Of a stretch of DNA of 64,000 bases, positions 1 through 7,704 are shown piece after piece; the stretch's first letter is position 1, and each line of letters begins with the position of its first letter. The notes below the pieces were generated by a model. It was not told the origin of the DNA. It made no database searches and was given only the letters and a program-made list of their open reading frames with translations. The stretch spans positions 3,410,001 to 3,474,000 of the forward strand of contig NZ_CP015961.1 of assembly GCF_001659785.1 (NCBI RefSeq). The letters run 5' to 3'. Source of the DNA: Dietzia timorensis. Its GTDB lineage: Bacteria; Actinomycetota; Actinomycetes; Mycobacteriales; Mycobacteriaceae. The translations under genes and the position numbers were made by a program.

Positions 1-968
1 TCCGCCGCGCCTGGTACGAGCACGGTTGGCCGGCGCCCGCAGATACCGGTCCCGGCACCGCGAAATGGCTCGACCCCGCGACCGTGCCTGGCGGCGTGCG
101 CCTGGGCGAGGCGCTCGGCGCCACGGCACCGGAGGGAATGGAGATCCCGGACGTCGGAGAGCGCGCCGCCCAGGCCTCCTGGGCTTCGTTTTATGACGCA
201 GGCCTCGCCGCGTACTCACGCGAACGCGACCGCCCCGACCTCGACTCGACGAGCCGGATGAGCGTGCAGCTCAAGTTCGGGACCATCCATCCGCGGACGA
301 TGCTCGCCGATCTGGCGACACTCGGTCCGAGCGACGACCTCGACGCGGACCTCTCGGCGTCCCGCGACGCATTCGCCTCCGAACTCGCCTGGCGCGAGTT
401 CTACGCCGATGTCCTCTACAACCGTCCAGATACGGCGCACGGGAACGTCTACCGGGTGTGGGATGACTATCCGTGGGCACAAGGCGCGGAGGCGGACGCG
501 GACTTCGAGGCGTGGGCGAGCGGACGGACCGGATATCCGATCGTCGACGCCGGGATGCGGCAGCTCCATGCGCAGGGGTGGATGCACAACAGGCTTCGCA
601 TGGTGACCGCGTCGTTCCTCACCAAGGACCTGCATATCGACTGGCGGCGCGGCGCGAAGCACTTCATGGATGTGCTGATCGACGGAGACATCGCCTCCAA
701 CCAGCACGGCTGGCAGTGGACTGCGGGCACCGGAACCGACGCGTCGCCATTTTTCCGGATCTTCAATCCCATCACCCAGGGCAAGCGCTTCGACCCGGAG
801 GGCGATTACGTCCGCCGCTGGATTCCCGAGCTGCGAGATATCGCTGGGCCTGCGGTGCATGGCCCGTTCCCCGACGGCGTGGGCGACTACCCGCCGCCGC
901 TCGTCGACCACCAGGAGCAGCGGCAGATCGCCCTGGCGCATTACGCCGAACACATCAAGGGCCGCTAG
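1..968 (+). CDS. phrB: Deoxyribodipyrimidine photolyase, C-terminal part (5' end outside window)
   Basis: This is the FAD-binding C-terminal part of a class I cryptochrome/photolyase, the light-dependent flavoenzyme that splits cyclobutane pyrimidine dimers in DNA. The reading frame is open from base 3, so the gene starts upstream of the window and the N-terminal antenna domain is missing here. Visible hallmarks are SRMSVQLKFGTIHPR, ELAWREFYADVL, the helix MHNRLRMVTASFLTKDL, and the FAD/DNA-contact block SNQHGWQWTAGTGTDASP followed by FRIFNPITQGKRFDP, all in the order expected for the family. The C terminus (YAEHIKGR) is intact. The gene converges on the amidohydrolase downstream. Photolyase is a confident call; CPD against 6-4 specificity is inferred from the bacterial class I motifs. 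Confidence 0.95.
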   Translation, partial: RRAWYEHGWPAPADTGPGTAKWLDPATVPGGVRLGEALGATAPEGMEIPDVGERAAQASWASFYDAGLAAYSRERDRPDLDSTSRMSVQLKFGTIHPRTMLADLATLGPSDDLDADLSASRDAFASELAWREFYADVLYNRPDTAHGNVYRVWDDYPWAQGAEADADFEAWASGRTGYPIVDAGMRQLHAQGWMHNRLRMVTASFLTKDLHIDWRRGAKHFMDVLIDGDIASNQHGWQWTAGTGTDASPFFRIFNPITQGKRFDPEGDYVRRWIPELRDIAGPAVHGPFPDGVGDYPPPLVDHQEQRQIALAHYAEHIKGR

Positions 969-1001
969 GCCAGGGCGGCACGGACTTCGCCGCTACTGGC
1001 C
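968..1001. terminator. Possible bidirectional terminator hairpin
   Basis: GGCCAG (968-973) pairs with CTGGCC (996-1001), with a second inner pairing of GGCGGC and GCCGC. It sits exactly where the convergent photolyase and amidohydrolase genes end. There is no T-run, so the call rests on position and pairing only. Confidence 0.4.
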
Positions 1002-1925
1002 ACCGCCGATCAACCGCGCCGGATTGTCGTACAGCACTTTCCGCGTCCACTCATCGCCGAGCCCGAAACTGTCAATCGCCTCGAGCTGATGCACGAACGG
1101 ATACGGGATATTCGGAAAGTCCGAGCCGAGAACCACCTTGTCGCCGAGACCTGCGAGCCGCCCGCGCTCGGCCGCCGGGAACGGATGCATTCGTTCGGTG
1201 AAGTCGGTGAACACCATCGTCGTATCCAGGTACACATTCTCGTACCGCTCGGCGAAATCGATAAACGCCGCGTATTCGGGCATCCCCATGTGCGCCGCGA
1301 CGAGGGCGAGTTTCGGGAACCGCCGCAGCACATCGGCGATCGGCTCGGGCCCGGTATGGTTCCCCGGCTCGGGTCCAGAACCAGCATGTATGACGACGGG
1401 CAGCCGCGAATCGGAGAGTACGCCCCACACCGGATCGAGTAATCGGTCGGCGGGATCGTAGCCCCCGACCTGCACGTGGGCCTTGAAGATCTGCGCGCCG
1501 GAATCGATCGCGGCCGCGACGTAGTCTCCGGCGCCATCCTCGGGATAGAAGGTCGCCGAATGCGCGCAGTCCGGGGTCCGGGCGGCGAAGTCCGTGGCCC
1601 ACTCGTTGAGCCACTGCGCCATCTGCGGCTTATGGGGATAGAGAAGGGAAGTGAAGCGGAGAACGCCGAGCTCTCGCAGGCGCTCGACCCGCTCGGCCTC
1701 GCCGAATCGGTATGCCACCGGCCAGGGCACCCCGGTGAGACGCTCGGCGTGGTCGAAATAGTTCCACACCTTGTCGAGCACGTTCTGTGGCATGAAGTGA
1801 GTGTGGACGTCGATCACGCCGGGGATGCCGAGGCGCTCGCACAATGCGCGGACACGGCCCACCTCGTCGGCGGGGAGCTCGACGCCGGCCGGCGCGCGTT
1901 CGTTGTCTGCCGAATTAGAGGACAT
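993..1925 (-). CDS. Amidohydrolase 2 family metal-dependent hydrolase
   Basis: A 310-residue TIM-barrel amidohydrolase of the ACMSD-like amidohydrolase-2 family, which hydrolyses or decarboxylates small carboxylated substrates at one metal ion. Expected metal and catalytic positions are visible: DVHTHF near the N terminus, VVIHAGSGP, LVAAHMG and LGSDFP near the C terminus. The ATG at 1925 is preferred over in-frame starts further out because GGAGAGG precedes it closely and homology begins soon after. The length is normal. The substrate cannot be told from the sequence and the neighbours give no pathway. It is a single-gene unit converging on the photolyase. Confidence 0.85.
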   Translation of the reverse strand: MSSNSADNERAPAGVELPADEVGRVRALCERLGIPGVIDVHTHFMPQNVLDKVWNYFDHAERLTGVPWPVAYRFGEAERVERLRELGVLRFTSLLYPHKPQMAQWLNEWATDFAARTPDCAHSATFYPEDGAGDYVAAAIDSGAQIFKAHVQVGGYDPADRLLDPVWGVLSDSRLPVVIHAGSGPEPGNHTGPEPIADVLRRFPKLALVAAHMGMPEYAAFIDFAERYENVYLDTTMVFTDFTERMHPFPAAERGRLAGLGDKVVLGSDFPNIPYPFVHQLEAIDSFGLGDEWTRKVLYDNPARLIGGGQ

Positions 1926-2010
1926 CACCTCTCCAAGTCTCCCAGTTTCCCGCAGCGGCGTCACCGTTTTCGCGCGCCCGGTGCACGCCTGCCGTTGCTA
2001 GTGTCTAGGA

Positions 2011-2196
2011 ATGCCTGCAGGTGAGATCCGCGAAGACTTCGCCGTGCTCGTGGCGCTGGGCGAACGCCTCGGGGACCCGGACCGCGTAGTGGACGTCGGT
2101 GCCACGCCGTCATCCTATATATTCGCCGTTAACAGTAGAGCGCGGAACATAGGCCCTACCCAGGAAGAGTTGCTAGGGTTCCGGGGTGTTTTATGA
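2011..2196 (+). CDS. Hypothetical short ORF, doubtful
   Basis: A 61-codon frame begins with an ATG just after AGGA. About the first 35 codons show the high-GC third-position pattern of this genome, and the rest runs through an AT-rich stretch (2115-2160) that looks like the promoter of the next gene. I recognise no family. It could be a short real peptide, a decayed gene remnant, or chance; the overlap with the VanZ-like start argues against a full-length product. Confidence 0.2.
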   Translation: MPAGEIREDFAVLVALGERLGDPDRVVDVGATPSSYIFAVNSRARNIGPTQEELLGFRGVL

Positions 2197-2740
2197 CGAC
2201 GTAGGCAGCGGCTTCGCCAGGCGGTACCGACCGCTGGTGGTCTTCGCGCTGCTCGCGTACGGATTCGTCTTGCTCGTGGCGACGATCCTCAAGCGGTACC
2301 TGACCATCGGCAGCCTGTGGCGGCCGAACGAGGTGCACGTCCGCACGCTCGAGCTCGTGCCGTTCGACGACTTCTTCCAGGACAAGTGGATCGGCGGCAT
2401 CGCGATCGACACGATCGGCAACGTCGCCCTTTTCGTGCCGTTCGGAATTCTGGCCTACATTCTGCTCGTGCGCCGGTCCGCAGCGGTTCGGCGCACCGCG
2501 CTCGTGGGCTTCGTCGTGAGCCTGACCATCGAGATCTCGCAATACATCTTCGCGCTCGGCTACACCGACGTCGACGACCTGATCCTCAACACCCTCGGCG
2601 CCTTCGTCGGCGCGCTGCTGGCCAGGGCCTTCGGCCCGCGGTGGTTCGGGCTGTGGACCGGGCTCACGCTCGTGACGTGCATCGTGTTCATCGCGGCGAC
2701 CGTCGCGCTGCAGGCCAGCGACTCCGTCGGCGCGACGTAA
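2186..2740 (+). CDS. VanZ-like membrane protein
   Basis: A 184-residue protein with four to five hydrophobic helices and the VanZ-family core: the ELVPFDDF segment, then DTIGNVALFVPFGILAYIL, then the SLTIEISQYIF helix and a final DVDDLILNTLGAFVG. VanZ-like proteins are integral membrane proteins; the founding member gives low-level teicoplanin resistance by an unknown route, and most homologues have no assigned role. The chosen GTG at 2186 precedes the first hydrophobic helix. The gene is followed 16 bases later by the Ddn-like gene on the same strand, so the two may share a transcript. Confidence 0.85.
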   Translation: MFYDDVGSGFARRYRPLVVFALLAYGFVLLVATILKRYLTIGSLWRPNEVHVRTLELVPFDDFFQDKWIGGIAIDTIGNVALFVPFGILAYILLVRRSAAVRRTALVGFVVSLTIEISQYIFALGYTDVDDLILNTLGAFVGALLARAFGPRWFGLWTGLTLVTCIVFIAATVALQASDSVGAT

Positions 2741-2756
2741 CGCGCATAATCGGGGA

Positions 2757-3233
2757 ATGGGAATCCTCACCCCGCTGGCCGTCCGCATCGGTTCCATCTC
2801 GTGGATGCCGCGCCTGCTGCCGCAGATAGTCACCGTCGACCGCACGATTCAGCGGCTCAGCGGACACCGGCTCACGCTGCTCGACATCGCAGGCCTGCCC
2901 AACGTCACCCTGGTCGTGAAGGGCCGCAAGAGCGGAATCGAACGCGAGACGCAGTTGCTCGCCGCGCCGACCGAGGACGGCTGGCTGGTTGCGGGCTCCT
3001 ACTTCGGGAGCGCCGCGATGCCGCAGTGGGTGGGCAACGTGCGCGCGGCGGATGAAGCCACGGTTCGCCACCACGGCACGGATACGCTGTGCGGCGCCGT
3101 CGAACTCACCGGCGCCGCCCGCTCCGCGGCTTGGGATCGGCTACTCGAGGTGTGGCCGAACTTCGACCTCTACGAGCGTCGAACCGATCGCACCATCCCG
3201 GTGTTCGCACTTCAGCCGCGCGGGCGGGCCTAG
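2757..3233 (+). CDS. Deazaflavin (F420)-dependent nitroreductase family protein, Ddn-like
   Basis: A 158-residue split-beta-barrel protein of the DUF385/Ddn family. The signature region is seen in TLLDIAGLPNVTLVVKGRKSG, followed by LLAAPTEDGWLVAGSYFG and the MPQWVGNVRA helix, the usual arrangement for this family (typically about 140-160 residues). Members use coenzyme F420 or bind related flavins and fatty acids; Mycobacterium tuberculosis Ddn is the pretomanid-activating quinone reductase. Membership is confident, while the actual cofactor and substrate are inferred. It follows the VanZ-like gene closely and converges on the macro-domain gene with a gap of four bases. Confidence 0.85.
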   Translation: MGILTPLAVRIGSISWMPRLLPQIVTVDRTIQRLSGHRLTLLDIAGLPNVTLVVKGRKSGIERETQLLAAPTEDGWLVAGSYFGSAAMPQWVGNVRAADEATVRHHGTDTLCGAVELTGAARSAAWDRLLEVWPNFDLYERRTDRTIPVFALQPRGRA

Positions 3234-3237
3234 CGGG

Positions 3238-3762
3238 TCAGCTCTCGAGCTCGATCCCTTCGGAGGCGGCGATGTCCCCTGCGAGGGCGACATCCTCCGG
3301 GTCGAAAAGCACGAGCGCGATCGCTGCGACCGGCGCGGGCGCGCCCGCGAAGCCGCGTAGGGCGCGTCGCACGGCATCGTCTTTCGGCCAACCGTAGACG
3401 CCGGCCGATACCAGCGGAAACGCGACCGATTTCGCCCCCAGTTCCGCCGCCACGCGGAGGCTCTCGGCGTAGCAGGAATCGAGAAGTCCGGCGTCATCGC
3501 GTCCATATACCGGACCCACGGTGTGCACGACCCACGTTGCGGGCAGGCTACCGGCGCCGGTGGCCACGGCCTGACCTGTGGGAAGGCCATCGGGGAACGA
3601 GGTGCGCCGCAGCTCGCGGCATTCGGCGAGGATCGCGGGGCCTCCCGCGCGGTGGATCGCGCCGTCCACTCCCCCGCCGCCGAGCAGCGAGGAGTTTGCC
3701 GCGTTGACGATCGCGTCGGCGCGGAACTCGGTGATATCGCCGGACAGGACTCGGATGCTCAT
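3238..3762 (-). CDS. Macro domain protein, probable O-acetyl-ADP-ribose deacetylase
   Basis: A 174-residue stand-alone macro domain of the MacroD/YmdB type. The ADP-ribose-binding landmarks are clear: GDITEFRADAIVNAANSSLLGGGGVDGAIHRAGG at the N terminus with the NAAN and GGGGVDGAIH loops, then WVVHTVGPVY, and AFPLVSAGVYGWPKDDA. These enzymes remove acetyl or ADP-ribose groups from O-acetyl-ADP-ribose and mono-ADP-ribosylated proteins in the cytosol. Asn and Asp residues used for catalysis by MacroD-type proteins are present. It appears to be a single gene. Confidence 0.92.
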   Translation of the reverse strand: MSIRVLSGDITEFRADAIVNAANSSLLGGGGVDGAIHRAGGPAILAECRELRRTSFPDGLPTGQAVATGAGSLPATWVVHTVGPVYGRDDAGLLDSCYAESLRVAAELGAKSVAFPLVSAGVYGWPKDDAVRRALRGFAGAPAPVAAIALVLFDPEDVALAGDIAASEGIELES

Positions 3763-3802
3763 GGCGCCACGGTACGCGCCTTCCTCTAGCGATTTCGAGC
3801 AG

Positions 3803-4168
3803 TTATGCGCGCGTGCTCAGCGCGATCCGTGCCGCGCGGTGTCCCTGCGTGCCGCCGATGGCGAGCCCGATGAGCAGGAGCGCGACCGCGAGAATCGCCG
3901 CCACTATCACGCCGATCTCGCTGAGCCCGATCACCGCGATCGGCAGAATCATCGCGAGCAGGCCGGCCACCGCGCCGATCGTGATCGCGGGCCCGCCCGC
4001 CGAATGCGCCACGTACCAGGCCTTATCGTTGGCGAGCGTAAGGTCGGTGCGGATCCCGACGAGCTTGTTGCGGCGCAGCGAGCCGTTCGCCGCGAGGTAG
4101 CCGACAACTGCGACGGACAGGTTCGACAGCGCCACCAGCGCGAGTACGAATATCGCCCAGATCTCCAT
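3803..4168 (-). CDS. SdpI-like membrane protein
   Basis: A 121-residue protein with three hydrophobic helices and the SdpI/YhfL-family signature GIRTDLTLANDKAWYVAHSAGG just before the second helix. In Bacillus SdpI is the immunity protein against the SdpC toxin, but short actinobacterial relatives like this are widespread and have no shown role. An AGGAGG lies about 11 bases before the ATG at 4168. No toxin-like gene is adjacent, so an immunity role is not supported by context. Confidence 0.75.
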   Translation of the reverse strand: MEIWAIFVLALVALSNLSVAVVGYLAANGSLRRNKLVGIRTDLTLANDKAWYVAHSAGGPAITIGAVAGLLAMILPIAVIGLSEIGVIVAAILAVALLLIGLAIGGTQGHRAARIALSTRA

Positions 4169-4292
4169 TGCGGACCGTCTCCTCCTAGCGCGAACGGATC
4201 CTCATTCCATCTTTATTGTCCCAGCTTTATGACGTCGGACGTACCCGATCGCCCGGCCCACCTCCATTTGCGCGTGCCGCGGGATCCCTCCG

Positions 4293-5345
4293 CTACAGGC
4301 GACGGTCGGTGAGCCAGCCCGGCAGAATCCCGCCGTGCACCGGGGCCACGGGCAGGCAGCGGATCTTGTGGCCGGCACCCGGATCGAGCGCGTCGAGCAC
4401 GTAGTCGACCGCGCGCGGATCCGAGGGCAGGGCGGCGTGGTCGACGAAGTCGAGCATGCACCCCTGCTGCAACACGATGTTCCGGACCGAATACTCGCCA
4501 CCCTGCGGCGGCTCGACCAGCGAGGTCGTGTGGGGCCAGACGAACTCGTCGAAACGCGTCGCGACGTTCGTGTACTCGACGCCCCGCGCGTAGGGAGTGC
4601 CGTCTGGATCCCAGAGATCATTGAGAAACTTCGAACCGCGCACGAGGCTTTCACCTGCGAGGAATGCCCCGGCGACGAGCTGACGGAGCCGCATCGACGT
4701 CAGCATGCGTTCGAGCCTTGCCGAGCCGACGCCGTGCCACGGAGACGCGAGGCTGACTACCTTGCGTACCTTGCCCGGGCGAGCGTGCTTGGCGATCGCC
4801 CCGGCGACAACGCAGCCTTGTGAATGTCCGACGAGGTCGACCTGTTCGGCTCCGGTCGATGCGAGCACCTTGTCGACGAATCCGGCGACCTCGGGGACGG
4901 AGTTCTCCGCGATATCTCGCAGCCCGCCGAGTTCGGACATCGGGAACTTGGCGTCCGGCAGCGCGCCGTAGGTGATGGTGAACACGGAGAATCCGCGATT
5001 GATCAGGTACGGCGCGAGCGTGTACCAGTTCGTCGTGCCGCTGCCGGCGGTGCCGTGGATGAGCACGACCGGGACGGGGCGTTCCTCGGACGGCCTCTCG
5101 TTCCACTTATTGACGCCGGGCAGCTGGTGCCCCGGAAAACGAATCGCGAACTCGGCGCCGGCCAGGAAGCTGTACGACACGTGCGGCTTGCGCGCGGAGG
5201 AGGGCACGAGGGATTCCTTGGGGTCGTCGGGCTCGGGGGTACTCGCGCCACATTCAACCCGACATTGCCGCCCAATATGTCCACTTGGCTCGGAGATTCG
5301 CGAACTCGCCGACCACTGCGGTCGCTGGGCCGAGCGCGCTGACAC
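4293..5345 (-). CDS. Lipase class 2-type alpha/beta hydrolase
   Basis: An alpha/beta hydrolase of the class 2 lipase/esterase family. Motifs in order: the oxyanion segment PVVLIHGTAG, the nucleophile elbow LVGHSQGCVV (Ser in GHSQG), VVSLASPWHG, and the family-specific YTNVATRFDEFVWPH block. A catalytic His is likely in DFVDHAALP. The start is uncertain: a GTG at 5345 overlaps the stop of the upstream reductase by one base (TAGTG), giving 350 residues and translational coupling; a GTG at 5207 would give 304. Homology is clear only from about residue 60. No clear signal peptide is seen from either start. It is the last gene of the MerR / aldo-keto reductase operon. Confidence 0.8.
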   Translation of the reverse strand: MSARSAQRPQWSASSRISEPSGHIGRQCRVECGASTPEPDDPKESLVPSSARKPHVSYSFLAGAEFAIRFPGHQLPGVNKWNERPSEERPVPVVLIHGTAGSGTTNWYTLAPYLINRGFSVFTITYGALPDAKFPMSELGGLRDIAENSVPEVAGFVDKVLASTGAEQVDLVGHSQGCVVAGAIAKHARPGKVRKVVSLASPWHGVGSARLERMLTSMRLRQLVAGAFLAGESLVRGSKFLNDLWDPDGTPYARGVEYTNVATRFDEFVWPHTTSLVEPPQGGEYSVRNIVLQQGCMLDFVDHAALPSDPRAVDYVLDALDPGAGHKIRCLPVAPVHGGILPGWLTDRRL

Positions 5346-6409
5346 TACTCCCGGCCGCCGCTGATCCACTCGGGGTTGGGGACGATGTTGCGGCCGCCGC
5401 TCACCGCGGCTGCGATGCCGTCGAGCGCCTCGATCTGCGTCGCCGTGAGGTGGACGTCGACGCAGCCGAGGTTCTCGATCATCCGCGAAGACTTCCGCGA
5501 GCCCGGGATGGGCACGACCGAGAGCCCGTACTGCTCTCCCTTCGCGCGCAGCCATGCCAGAGCGACCTGCGCGTGCGAGGCACCTGTTTCAGCGGCGACG
5601 TCGGCGAGCGCGGTGAGCGCCTTCTGATTAGCGTCCCAGCCTTCGCCCATGCGCGCCGTCTGACTGCGGAAATCGCTCGCCACCTGCTCCTTCGTGAGCG
5701 TGCCGGTGAGGAATCCGCGTCCGAGCGGGCTGTAGGGGACGAAGCCGACTCCGAGTTCCGCACACGCAGGAACGACGTGGTCCTCGACGTCTCGGGACCA
5801 CAGGCTCCACTCACTCTGTACTGCGGTGATCGGGCTGGTGGCGTGGGCGCGACGAAGCTCGTCCGACGTCACTTCTGAAAGGCCGAGGTGGCGGACTTTG
5901 CCTGCCTCCACGAGCTTGGCCATCGCGCCGACGGTCTCTTCGATGGGGACGTTCGGGTCGGGGCGGTGCAGGTAGTAGAGGTCGATCGTGTCGACGCCGA
6001 GCCGGCGCAGCGATGCCTCCGCCGCAGAACGAACGTACTCGGGGCGGCCGTCGACGCCGCTCTTGCCCGGTTTCGCGCCCTCGTCGGCCGACAACGGGAC
6101 GCCTGTGATGCCGAACTTGCTCGCAAGTTGCACGTCGGTGCGCCGCTTCGCGAGGAGCGGGGCGAGCATCTCCTCGTTCGTGCCGGCCGGGCCTTCGGTT
6201 CCGGGACGCGGCTCGCCGTAGACGTCGGCGGTGTCGATAAAGGTGATGCCGGCGTCGATCGCCTCGTCGAGCGTGGCGCGGGCATCGTGGTCGCTGAGTC
6301 CTCCGCCGTATACGTGGGACAGCGCCATGCCGCCGAAGCCGATCGGGGACACCTTGAACTCGGCGTTGGAGGAGAGGCGGATCTTATTTGGCATGGGGTT
6401 CGCGTTCAC
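5345..6409 (-). CDS. Aldo/keto reductase
   Basis: A 354-residue NADPH-dependent aldo/keto reductase, YghZ/GPR-like type. The catalytic tetrad is visible: Asp and Tyr in FIDTADVYGE, Lys in LASKFGI, His in DLYYLHRPDPN. The cofactor-binding end has SVVPIPGSRK. The GTG at 6409 is preferred because it overlaps the MerR stop as GTGA and has GGGAG upstream; an ATG at 6394 is the alternative. The enzyme would reduce aldehydes or ketones. The MerR gene directly upstream in the same operon suggests induction by an aldehyde or other electrophile, an inference from the common MerR-AKR pairing. Confidence 0.92.
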   Translation of the reverse strand: MNANPMPNKIRLSSNAEFKVSPIGFGGMALSHVYGGGLSDHDARATLDEAIDAGITFIDTADVYGEPRPGTEGPAGTNEEMLAPLLAKRRTDVQLASKFGITGVPLSADEGAKPGKSGVDGRPEYVRSAAEASLRRLGVDTIDLYYLHRPDPNVPIEETVGAMAKLVEAGKVRHLGLSEVTSDELRRAHATSPITAVQSEWSLWSRDVEDHVVPACAELGVGFVPYSPLGRGFLTGTLTKEQVASDFRSQTARMGEGWDANQKALTALADVAAETGASHAQVALAWLRAKGEQYGLSVVPIPGSRKSSRMIENLGCVDVHLTATQIEALDGIAAAVSGGRNIVPNPEWISGGRE

Positions 6410-6891
6410 TTGTTCTCCCTGAAGAGGTTGTCTAGATCGGGAAGGAAATCGTCGCTGTTCGGGGCGGCTGCGGTATCGCATTGGCCGTCGAGGGTGCCGC
6501 CGTAGGTGGCGATTTTGTAGTCGGTTGCCGCCAGCGCCGCGCGCAATTCGCGCAGCTGCCCGGCGATGCGTTCGCGGTGGGTGTGCATGAGAGCCAGCCG
6601 CGCCGGGATCGTGTCCTCGCCCTCGTCGACGAGATCGATGTAGTGACCGAGCGTGCTCATCGGCATCCCGGAGGCCCGCATCCTTCGCAGGAACTCCAGG
6701 CGACGCAGCTCCTTGTCGCCGTAGGCACGGTTGCCCGCGGAATCCCGAGGTACCGCGATGAGGCCCGCGCGTTCGTAGTAGCGGATCGTGTGGGCGCTGA
6801 GCCCGAGGAGCTCGGCGGCCTGCGCGACGGTGAGTTTTTCCTGCGCAGCGCCGGTTCCGAACTCGGGTGCGAGCTTGGCTGTCTCGGTCAT
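6406..6891 (-). CDS. MerR family transcriptional regulator
   Basis: A 161-residue MerR-type activator with the winged-helix start LTVAQAAELLGLSAHTIRYYERAGLI, the second wing around RAYGDKELRRLEFL, and a coiled-coil dimerisation helix (HRERIAGQLRELRAAL). The C terminus has a single Cys (GQCDTAAA) and no metal-binding cluster, so it resembles the AdhR/YfmP aldehyde-responsive group more than metal sensors; that is inference. The ATG at 6891 is chosen because it falls seven bases after the predicted -10, consistent with a leaderless message. It overlaps the aldo/keto reductase by four bases and should regulate it and itself. Confidence 0.9.
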   Translation of the reverse strand: MTETAKLAPEFGTGAAQEKLTVAQAAELLGLSAHTIRYYERAGLIAVPRDSAGNRAYGDKELRRLEFLRRMRASGMPMSTLGHYIDLVDEGEDTIPARLALMHTHRERIAGQLRELRAALAATDYKIATYGGTLDGQCDTAAAPNSDDFLPDLDNLFRENK

Positions 6892-6898
6892 GGGCACG

Positions 6899-6929
6899 AC
6901 TGTATGCCTTCGAGTGCGCTCAAAGGCAA
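6899..6929 (-). promoter_or_regulatory. MerR-type promoter with 19-bp spacer and operator
   Basis: On the minus strand, TTGCCT (6924-6929) and TACAGT (6899-6904) are 19 bp apart, the over-long spacing typical of MerR-activated promoters. The spacer holds the imperfect palindrome CCTTCGAG-N4-CTCAAAGG (6907-6926, plus-strand reading), seven of eight positions paired. The predicted transcription start coincides with the MerR ATG. Confidence 0.65.
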
Positions 6930-7117
6930 GGGGTTTTTCGCCTCGAACTTCGTCGATTCTGGTTCAGCGGAATGCGCGATTCTCGAAAACATGTGTATTT
7001 ATTCAACAGTTTCACACGAAAGGCGGAATTGCACTGTTCAAACGCATACAACGGGTGTACTTTCTTTTTATCTCACTGGTGGCAACTCCAGTTTCCTTTG
7101 ACCAAATGGAGTAATTC

Positions 7118-7669
7118 ATGTCTCGCCTCACTCGGCTTTGCGCTCTATTTTTTGTCGGCGCCTTCGTTGCAACGACCCCAACCGCGACTGCGGCGGATGT
7201 TCAAGTGGGGTCGTCGACCATCGCCGTACCGGATTTCGTGCCTCCGAATTTTGAACTTGCTCCCGTTGTCGTACCGCGCCCGTTCCTATCCTCTGAAGCC
7301 GACCTTCCGCCGCTGCCCTACCCCTTTCAATGGGAAGCGAAATACGATCGGTACTCCGGCGATACCGTCGTCCTCGACTGCGTGAACTCTCCGCAGCGCC
7401 TCCCCAGTGAAATCATCATTCATTGCGCGGACGGGACATTTCGCATCCAGGACATCCAATGGACCTCCTGGACAGATGACTCCGCGCTTGGGAATGGACA
7501 AAAATTTGAAGTCGAATGTGTTCCACACTGTTTCAATGGGCGAGTGCATCGTGGCGGGGTGCTGGTCAAACTCCATGACGTGCGTCAGGTCCATGGCAAC
7601 CAGACATTCACCCATATGGAAATCAATGAGGGCGGAAACCTAAGGAACCTTCGTATCGCGCCGATCTAG
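7118..7669 (+). CDS. Secreted hypothetical protein, AT-richer than its surroundings
   Basis: A 183-residue protein starting with a clear Sec signal peptide (LTRLCALFFVGAFVATTPTATA, cleavage likely after ATA). The mature part has a Pro-rich start, then four Cys residues (VLDCVNS, IIHCADG, VECVPHCF), likely two disulfides, and a beta-rich pattern. I recognise no family. GGAG precedes the ATG with good spacing. The gene and its 226-base upstream region are visibly richer in A+T than neighbouring genes and use codons such as AGG, CTT and AAA more freely, suggesting recent acquisition. It stands alone between two minus-strand genes. Confidence 0.7.
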   Translation: MSRLTRLCALFFVGAFVATTPTATAADVQVGSSTIAVPDFVPPNFELAPVVVPRPFLSSEADLPPLPYPFQWEAKYDRYSGDTVVLDCVNSPQRLPSEIIIHCADGTFRIQDIQWTSWTDDSALGNGQKFEVECVPHCFNGRVHRGGVLVKLHDVRQVHGNQTFTHMEINEGGNLRNLRIAPI

Positions 7670-7704
7670 GTCGGAAGCCCGCAAGCGAGCCATGCAATCT
7701 CCCT

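Noticed and set aside
3803-4168. SdpI-like gene as part of a toxin-immunity system.
   Set aside because: No SdpC-like or other small toxin gene is adjacent, and short SdpI-like proteins are common without toxins.
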